NCBI GenBank assembly: GCA_020152595.1 | Contig: JAIGNY010001826.1 | Span: 1 to 64,000 of the forward strand | From: Chiridota heheva | Lineage: Eukaryota; Echinodermata; Holothuroidea; Apodida; Chiridotidae | Length of the DNA: 64,000 bases | Direction: 5' to 3' | Part shown: positions 36,970 to 64,000 of the stretch, piece by piece | How positions within the stretch are numbered: position 1 is the first letter of the stretch | Layout of the letters: every line of letters begins with the position of its first letter | Translations under genes and position numbers: made by a program | Notes under the pieces: model-generated | What the model saw: only the letters and a program-made list of their open reading frames with translations | Told to the model about the DNA's origin: nothing | Database searches by the model: none

Positions 36970-39900
36970 TTATTTCCACCAGTATCAAAAGCATCTGACT
37001 TTGAAATCGATGTATGGCAACCAATCACAATTGAGGAGGAGCTTTATTTATAACATTTGAAAATATTAATCATGTTTTTTAATGTTGTTGTACCTGTTGT
37101 ACGTAGTAGCCAAAAGGAAGAAAAAAATCATTCAATTTAAATTTTATATTTTTAAAGTCAGTGTAAAAGTACGGAAAATTTATGTTTACATAGTAGTATT
37201 ACTGTTTAGGTAATTTCCAAATTGAAATGAAAAAGTCATTTTTCATGAAATTACTGTGATAGTTTTGTAAAGACAAGAAAAAGGAAAATTACACATGGAA
37301 TACAAAATGGAAAAATCATTCGATTAAATAATAATAACTTTTCAAACGGCATTATTCAACACTACATTTCACTGTGCACAAACATATATAATTATCTTAT
37401 TTAAAACGAATCACCTTATGAAAAGCGTTCAAGAAAACATTTGTATGAACTATTGTATGGCGTTACATTCATGTTTCCATTGTTTGAATTGTATCTTATC
37501 TAGAATATTATTTACCCATCTCTTGGGGAAAATAGGAGAATGAAGGGTAGGGGCAGGGGGGTACAGAGGTTTTACTCCACAAGAAAAAATAGAGGTGGAC
37601 TCTGCATGTAATGGATATTCTTAGTTGAGTCCAACCCCACCCCCAGTGGCGTGGTGACCCGTGAATCATGTTTCACTGGGGGAAGGGCGTTTTAGCGCTC
37701 CCTTTCAAAAAATGTTCATATGATTAAAACGTTAAGGACATATACAGTGGCGGGGAGAGGACCAAGGCCCCCAATAATTGTATTGGGTGGCCAAGTACCA
37801 TTTTCCCTGCCTGCCTCTCTCCACCCCCAATAATGAAGGTCCAAAGAAGTTTGATTTTGAAGGGTCAGATTTCATGGCATCTTTTCATCCATAATTTTTC
37901 AATTTTCGGAAAATCTTATTCAATTTTTGTGTAATTTATCCTCGATTTTTGTAAAATTTGCTTTAATGATTTTCGGGATATTTCCTTCATTTTCGTAATC
38001 TTCAGAAATTCTTCCATTTTTGGAAAATTCTCTCGAAGTTTTCATTACTTTTGGTCCGGGAAATTTTCATGTTCGTAAAATTTCGTTCGTTTCCGATATA
38101 TTTTCTTAATTTTCCTCAAATTTCCTTTGTTTTCGTGAATTATTCTTGAATTTCGTGAAATTTTCGGTGTATTCCCTTAATTTTATAAATTTTCGAAAAG
38201 TTTTCTTCAATTTTAGTGAAATTTTATTCAATTTTAGGAGAATTTATTTCATTTCCCCTCTCCCCCTAAAAAAATAATTTTTGGAAAATGATTAGAGTTG
38301 AAGATTTTTGGGACAAAATAAAATATGCCCCCTCCCATGTAAAATATCTCCCACGCCGCTGAAGCTCTGCGTTTCACGTGATTTTGGTGGCAGAATATTG
38401 TGTCAAATTTGTGATCTATAGAGTCTAAGCCTTGCGTTTCTTTTAAGTTTGGTAGCAGAAAATTGTATCAAATCCAGTGACTAAGTGCTTGGAATGTTTG
38501 AAGCCCTGTAATTCTCGTGATTTTGAGAGCAGAAAACTGATTAACATTGTGTACATTCCAAGATTGAAGCCCTGTTAGGGTCCAAGCGGCAAAGCTTGAA
38601 CATCGACAAATTTTGCTTCATGATACATGCATGGCGGGAATACTAAATTGTTTCAAAAATTCGTTGCCGCTGACCGCTGACAGCATTGACCATTTCAGTA
38701 TAATATGCGTGAATTGTCTGATTAGAAGGTAGCGCCAGGGGCGGAGCCAGGACAAAGCATCAACAGGAGGGAAAAGGGGGAGGAGGGGGGGGGAGGGTAA
38801 CCAAAGCAAGAATGATATGATAACATATTTTATGAGCAGTTTTGTCATCAATAATGGAACATATCTGCAAATTGGGACAAGGGTGCAGTCTTCTGGTCTT
38901 AGGTAGTAGAGAGCAGGGGGAAAAGTATGCCCTGAAAGGATTTCACCTTCTATGCTGCATGCTTTCTTTTGATTGGGAAAATTGGGAAATTGTTAACATA
39001 ATATTGAAGAAAAATGTGGTAAAATCATTAAGAATTTTGGTAAAATTTAGCAATGTTTACCAAAAAGAAGGACATTTTCCAAAACGTGAAGAAAATTTAC
39101 CGAAAACCCAAACAAAAAAATTGCCCCAACATGAAAATACTTGTGCAAGAATTAATCAAATTTCTCAAAAACTGAACTCCCCCGAAATGAAAGAAATGTT
39201 CTGAAAATCGAAGAAAAGTTGACTATAAATTTCCCTAAAAGAAGGAAATTTCCTCCAAAAAATGATAAAACCTAAATTGAATTGACAGTGTGTCATTTCA
39301 ACACTAAACTTTTAAAGTTAGTTAAAAGGAATATATATTTTGCAACGAATCTATAGTTGGGGTCCAGGGATGATTTCCATGTTTTTGATGTAAGAATAAC
39401 ACTTTGAGAGAAAGATTTACAACATTTGTTTTGTAAATGATACAAATTGCAGAAGTTGAAAATACAAATTATATATTCTCAGGACAATTTTTGCGCCCCT
39501 GTGAGCATTCAGCGTCCTTTCAGAAAGCTTCACTGGGGGTAGTTGCCCCTCGGCCACCATGTTCTGCCCTTCTCCCCCATTCCATTTTTGTCTTGATCCG
39601 TGTCTGGACAGAATTGTGTGTGAGTCAAGGTGCATAAATTCGCAATATTCTGCAAAGTGAAATTTTGCTTTGCCCTGCAATGAGAGTCCATTCTGGTAAA
39701 TATTGCCAAAATTCTTAATGATTTTACCACATTTTCCTTCAATATTATGTTAACAATTTCCTAATTTGCCTAAGGATTCAGGCACTTGCTATTTTGGGAG
39801 GGGGGGGGGATCTCGAACTTCCCCCTTCCCTGCATACGAGGGGAAAGCAATCTCGTGGGGGAAAATCCCCCTTGCCCCCTTTACTGCATACAGTATTTTT

Positions 39901-40314
39901 CAGATTAGGCATGTTGGAAGGGTCATCTATCTGAATGGGGGTTCAGCTCTAAATAGTGCCATAATTCTCAAAAGTGGGAACTAGGGAAGAAGATTTTGAA
40001 AGTCAAAGTATTAGTCCAGATGTAGGTTACACCATTACTCCAAGCAGTTTATGGCTCAAGTTGTTCAAAACGAAGTGAATTGGTATAAAAAAGTTCCATG
40101 AGCTATGAATTTTATTTTAAAATCCCAACTTAAAGTATATGGGCACGTGTCCCTCCCCTTCACAAAATGACTGCCGTGACTTCAACATGTCTTTTAGGGG
40201 GCGGGGGAGGCAGATGACATGTTGAATAGCTTGACACTGACTTTCGTCCATCAAAACTGGGAACGTGGTAAAATGTAAAAAGATAAAATGAAGCCAGGAA
40301 AAATCACATGGCAC
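36970..40314. other. Non-coding region
   Basis: No supported gene. It contains hAT-MITE-like words (AGTGGCGTGGTGACC at 37646, AGTGGCGGGGAGAGG at 37747), and the segment 37775-37825 is the inverse of 5760-5805. A TTTTCGTAAAATTT-like degenerate stretch (37890-38250) is shared with 34000-34250. GGGGCGGAGCCAGG at 38738 is a further MITE-type terminus, and a G-run lies at 38779-38795. Three diverged paragraphs starting near 38355, 38405 and 38500 (GTTTCACGTGATTTTGGTGG, GCAGAAAATTG) look like a short tandem family. Several ORFs of 60-120 codons here lack coding character. Confidence 0.45.
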
Positions 40315-40660
40315 TTAACTCTACAAGCACTTTTTTGAAAACGCTCTTGGGACTCAGGGTCAAAGATGGGGCACCCAAAATGGCAGTAATATCACTGCGT
40401 GGTAGAGTAAGGGTTAATCACAGGCTGATTATTGAAGGGTCCTCTGTCTTCTGAGCAGCAGTCGGGCTCGTTCCGATTCAGTGACCCAGTAGGCCGCCCA
40501 CCGGAACCATGCTGCATATAGTTTTGAGTTGGCACACTTGTCGCGGGTTGATTAACCCTTACTCCACCAGCACCTTTTTGAAAACGCGCTTGGGAGGCGG
40601 GGTCAAAGATGGGGTACCCAAAATGGCAATAACATCGCCGCGCGGTAGAGTAAAGGTTAA
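40315..40660. mobile_element. Twin TTAA-bounded MITE units (piggyBac-like ends)
   Basis: Unit 1 (40315-40417) runs from TTAACTCTACAAGCACTTTT to GGTAGAGTAAGGGTTAA. Unit 2 (40552-40660) runs from TTAACCCTTACTCCACCAGC to GGTAGAGTAAAGGTTAA. Each unit is bounded by TTAA and has inverted ends of the form TTAACCCTTACTCTACC. The interiors match closely (GAAAACGC, GGTCAAAGATGGGG, CCCAAAATGGCA). The 134 bp between them is unrelated. TTAA duplications and CCC-starting termini are characteristic of piggyBac-type transposition; at about 105 bp these can only be non-autonomous. They could also be the two ends of one composite element. Confidence 0.7.
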
Positions 40661-41029
40661 AGAAGTACTTGGGTAATGTGATGTTTAAAAGCAGATATCA
40701 AGGAAATTTTCTTGAGATTTCTATGAAAAATTATTTGAAATAATGTCCAATGATCAAACCTTGAGCTTGGATAATCACATTTAGTCTTTTAGGTATGGAG
40801 ACTATTGTTTTATCAATCACTGTTACAGGTGTGTGGTTGATTCTATACAGACAGGTAGAGATTTTGAGACAGATAAAAGAGCATCAAATTATGAGCAGAA
40901 CAGTCTTTAAACAGTCAAACAGCACTTACTTTAGTTCTGACAATCGCAGTAATGTACATTTTTTCAGCATGTGCCAAGGTGATGATGTATGAAGAAGAAT
41001 ACAGCTAAAGTTCTTTTAATGTACTTCTT
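40661..41029. other. Non-coding spacer downstream of TTC16
   Basis: No gene recognised; AT-rich, lying between the TTAA units and the predicted 3' end of the minus-strand gene. Confidence 0.4.
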
Positions 41030-41039
41030 TTTATTTATT
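41030..41039 (-). terminator. Overlapping AATAAA polyadenylation signals
   Basis: On the minus strand two overlapping AATAAA hexamers (41039-41034 and 41035-41030) lie about 300 nt after the proposed TTC16 stop. This is a reasonable 3' UTR length and supports the terminal exon chosen at 41395-41336. AT-rich context makes chance occurrence possible. Confidence 0.4.
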
Positions 41040-41335
41040 TCCCAAATATCAAAGGTTCTGAAATTGCATTTTACAGCTAAATCTAGGTCAAGGTTGTAAT
41101 AATATCCAATTTTCTGTTCACTTTAGGCAACTTCTCCCACTCCTCAAAATATTTTGGGGAAGGTCTGAAAAACAATAAGTTATCATGAGCAATTTTCTAG
41201 TTGTCCCATTCTGAGGTCACAAAATATTACACATTTTATGCTTATTAGGTATTTGAGTTTTAGAATGCTGTAATATGGTCAATTCTAAATGAATTTTGAT
41301 TTGACACTTGCTATTTTAGGCATATTTCAAACCAA

Positions 41336-61468
<20,133 letters not shown>

Positions 61469-61576
61469 TCTCTGATATGGAGTTATGTCTCAGATAATTT
61501 CATCTTGGAGTTTTAGTGATGGTAACTTTTGACTGCTACAATGAAGTAACTTCAGAATTGTCAGCTGTGTGTCGTA

Positions 61577-61578
61577 TC
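61577..61578 (-). other. TTC16: Possible splice acceptor in the 5' UTR of TTC16
   Basis: On the minus strand TTTTTTTCTCACTTTCTTCC is followed by AAAG at 61581-61578, an excellent acceptor 109 nt before the start codon. If used, the coding exon begins at 61577 and a non-coding first exon lies further upstream, perhaps beyond the CCAAT minisatellite. Confidence 0.4.
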
Positions 61579-62246
61579 TTTGGAAGAAAGTGAGAAAAAA
61601 ATTTGTAAAATGCAATGCAGCAAAATTAATTGTAATACTTGAATGTTTTCCTGAAAATTCACTGAGCCTTTTATGAAACTGATTGAAAAACAGTTTTCTA
61701 ATTCATGATATCATGTATGAAACCTTTATTCTCATTTGTTACTCTCTTGAATATCTGAATAAATGCAAGAATATGGCCCAGCTGTGGAGGGGTCACCCAT
61801 CACTGCAGTCAATAAGAGATTCCACTCTACTTGTAGCTTTTTGTCATTATTTTGCAATTTGTTTTTGTTAGTCAGAGAAAAATATCTGGCACTCAAGGAT
61901 AGTGAACATGATGATAAAACACAAGATCTGCCAACGATAAGCTACAGCTTACAGCTTATGGCTTACTTTTGGCAAAATGATAGGACATTTATTATTGAAA
62001 ATTCCTCCCAATTTTGCAATATTTCGGCTCTGCTTTCAAAATTGCTGAAAGAAATTGCATTACTTCTTGATGCTGTATATCATTAATAATTGTATGCCAT
62101 GAATAACTGTGCCAGCTCTACATTGACATCAAAATTCAAAATTATTTAAAATTATACAAATAAAGCATTTTTGAGGTCGTAGTTGAAAAGGTCACCTTTG
62201 AAAATTCGTAAAGTCCAAATGGCAGTCACTTTGCCGGATTTTTGGA
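61579..62246. other. Upstream region of TTC16
   Basis: AT-rich. It may contain the promoter or a non-coding first exon but no TATA box, initiator or CpG island stands out. Short ORFs at 61683-62086 look non-coding. Confidence 0.4.
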
Positions 62247-62718
62247 GGCCAATCAGGCATTGGTGGCCAATCAGGCATTGGTGGCCAATCAGGCATTGGT
62301 GGCCAATCGGGCATTGCTTGCCAATTGGGCATTGGTGGCCAATCAGGCGTTGGTGGTCAATCAGGCGTTGGTGGCCAATCAGGCGTTGGTGGCCAATCAG
62401 GCGCTGGTGGCCAATCAGGCGTTGGTGGCCAATCAGGCGCTGGTGGCCAATCAGGCATTGGTGGCCAATCAGGCATTGTTGAAAAATCAGGCATTGATGG
62501 TCAATCAGGCATTGATGGCCAATCAGGCATTGGTGGCCAATTAGGCATTGGTGGCCAATCAAGCATTGTTGGAAAATCAGGCATTGATGGCCAATCAGGT
62601 ATTGATGGCCAATCAGGCATTGGTGGCCAATCAAGCATTGGTGGCCAATCAGACATTGGTGGTCAATCAGGCATTGTTGGAAAATCAGGCATTGATGGCC
62701 AATTAGGCATTGATGGCC
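62247..62718. repeat. 18-bp minisatellite, 26 units, rich in CCAAT
   Basis: Head-to-tail units of consensus GGCCAATCAGGCATTGGT, almost without indels from 62247 to 62714, followed by a partial GGCCAA. Twenty of 26 units contain CCAAT and 14 contain CCAATCAG. About ten also contain CATTGG, which is CCAAT on the other strand, about 10 bp away. It lies about 0.8 to 1.25 kb upstream of the TTC16 start codon. The open frames (IGGQSG, ALVANQ, LIGHQC) are consequences of the 18-bp period. Confidence 0.95.
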
Positions 62719-62904
62719 AAAGTAGTGGAAAGCAAAGTAGTTACCATTATTTCTGCAGTGCACCATAAGGTATGTTCTTAAGTTGCTCACTTCAATTGTC
62801 AAGGCCTTAAGTTTGTCCTTTCTACAGTAGTTGGGTGGTCGATGGCATGAACAATTTGAAATCTATGCCAGAATCTGTCCACCATATGGAGATTGTTTAC
62901 TTAA

Positions 62905-63965
62905 CTCTTAAATCCCCACGCGGTCGTGGTACGAACGATTGGACATTCACCTTTTCAATGGTTTGGATTGTTGAGGTTTAACAGCACTGCAACAGTTAAG
63001 AGTCAAACGTGCCAAGAGGGTGTTAAATAATTAATGTGCACTTAAATCAAGGTGCACTTTTCAACAAATTATTTTGCTTTGTCAAATAGGCCCATAGCAG
63101 TGGTCCTGGTATCATTTGATAGAGCTCGAATAATTCTTTCAATAAATTAACATTGTTGATGAGGGTTATTTTGAGAATGTTTGAGTAAAAGCTTGAAAAT
63201 GGTTAAAGAGTCAAAATTTTGACTAATTTGATTTTTTTCTTCTTTTAAACTTACTTGTCATACTTCCAGACTGCCTGGAAAACACATGAGAAACTATCAA
63301 AGACATCAATACATACAATTCCAGTCAAATTTTGACTGCCCTTATCATCAATATCTATTTTTGGCAAAATTTGTCCAAAATTTCATGATTTTTAGTCTTA
63401 TTAAAACCAATTTTTGACAAAAATCATAGTTCCTGATCACAATACATCTGCCCTAAGCAAAATAAATCGTTGGAATCGGAATTCCCCCAAATTTCAATTG
63501 AAATCAAAAAGAGTAACTACCCCCTCTTTATCCACATCCAAATATAAGTTTTAAAACAAACCCATAATCTACTCATAGGCAGCATGGTCTAGTGGTATGC
63601 GTGTGTTACTTCACGTGAGCGGACCCAGGTCTGAAAAGTAAACCGGATACGAGGCTTTGATTTTCGCGGGTAATTACAAGGGTGATTATTTTTTGTTTAT
63701 TTTCAATGTTTTTTATTATTTTCATTATTCACAAGAAATTATACAAGCTCAAAAAAATTTACCTTATTTTGCCTAAAATTTGCAAATTTGCATATGTATG
63801 TCCATATTTTCTCTATTTTGAAGTTTTTATTGAAAAGTTGGTCTTAACATTCATATAAACCAAATTTTTAGGGGGACAAAAGGAAAGGAAACTTGTGAAA
63901 ATTAATTTAAAAAAACAAAAGTTTTAAAAAATTGCAGACAGTCACGTTTTGAACACGCTGGAAAA
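62905..63965 (-). mobile_element. TTAA-flanked (piggyBac-like) element, copy 2, inverted
   Basis: TTAA at 62901-62904, then CTCTTAAATCCCCACGCGGT; this corresponds to the right end of copy 1 (CCCTTTAAATTCCCACGCAA). Homology to 56717-57745 on the opposite strand continues to TTTTGAACACGCTGG at about 63960; the last 15-20 bp and the TTAA are diverged or lost. An extra segment of about 100 bp (62950-63035) absent from copy 1 is shared with 7090-7175. Contains a tRNA-like core at about 63578-63650. Confidence 0.65.
63578..63650 (+). other. tRNA-like segment, second copy
   Basis: GGCAGCATGGTCTAGTGGTA, TGCGTGTGTTACTTCACGTG and AGCGGACCCAGGTCTGAAA. TGGTCTAGTGG (63585-63595) is a good polymerase III A-box in the position expected from a tRNA 5' end; the B-box is degraded (GGTCTGAAAA). 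Complementary in preservation to the copy at 57105-57185. Confidence 0.5.
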
Positions 63966-64000
63966 ACAAAACATATACATGCAGTTATTAAAATATGAGC

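Noticed and set aside
38842-39204. Plus-strand ORF of 120 codons
   Set aside because: AT-rich, lysine and asparagine biased, in a region of degenerate simple repeats, without splice sites or recognisable motif.
62152-62802. ORFs of 99-216 codons in the 18-bp minisatellite
   Set aside because: By-products of an 18-bp period; several frames are open on both strands.
63578-63650. Functional tRNA gene
   Set aside because: The A-box is good but the B-box and the acceptor and T stems are degraded; it lies inside a repeated element with a second degraded copy.

Overview
The window is eukaryotic and most likely from a marine invertebrate. The evidence is a ten-exon gene with GT-AG introns of about 0.5 to 3.9 kb, no operons or Shine-Dalgarno sites, long AT microsatellites, several minisatellites, and dense LINE and MITE relics. 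The species cannot be read from the sequence. The TTC16 orthologue and the repeat types fit an echinoderm, another invertebrate deuterostome or a lophotrochozoan.

The left part (1-23.8 kb) is almost wholly repetitive. A 27-bp satellite (1-310) is followed by two sibling RNase H-bearing non-LTR retrotransposons of I/Nimb type on the minus strand. The first (642-5260) is nearly full length but frameshifted; the second (7290-9420) is 5'-truncated. Next come two related 21-bp minisatellites (9.78-10.81 and 11.10-13.07 kb) with an RTE endonuclease fragment wedged between them, and then a CR1-type RT relic (13.95-14.49 kb). Two DNA-transposon derivatives with readable target duplications follow (15.46-16.67 and 17.17-17.55 kb). 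Last is a head-to-head pair of CR1-like LINEs (17.77-19.72 minus, 20.52-23.76 plus), of which the plus copy carries a 60-bp LINE-tail insertion with its own duplication.

The middle (23.8-41 kb) is AT-rich and gene-poor. It holds two large (AT)n tracts, a cluster of elements sharing a GACGTCA-containing inverted terminus (26.97-29.2 kb), a 157-bp hAT-type MITE, a long fold-back element (33.1-33.5 kb) and paired TTAA-bounded units (40.3-40.7 kb). It also holds a candidate two-exon gene tail of unknown function (36.1-37.0 kb).

The right part (41.3-61.6 kb, minus strand) is one gene: a TTC16 orthologue (tetratricopeptide repeat protein 16). I resolved it into ten exons whose phases fit end to end, giving a conceptual product of about 1240 residues. 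Its first coding exon encodes about 658 residues with a long run of AEGxDPP-like heptapeptides; exons 3-8 carry the TPR repeats. Its introns hold mobile elements and satellites.

Upstream of the gene is an 18-bp minisatellite in which 20 of 26 units contain CCAAT (62.25-62.72 kb). A TTAA-flanked, piggyBac-like non-autonomous element lies beyond it, inverted relative to a second copy in intron 2. Both copies contain a tRNA-like segment.

I saw no bacterial, phage or CRISPR system. The observations most worth follow-up are the CCAAT array upstream of TTC16, the TTAA element with the tRNA-like core, and the hairpin repeat with a compensatory base change. All mobile-element family names rest on motif recognition, not on a search.
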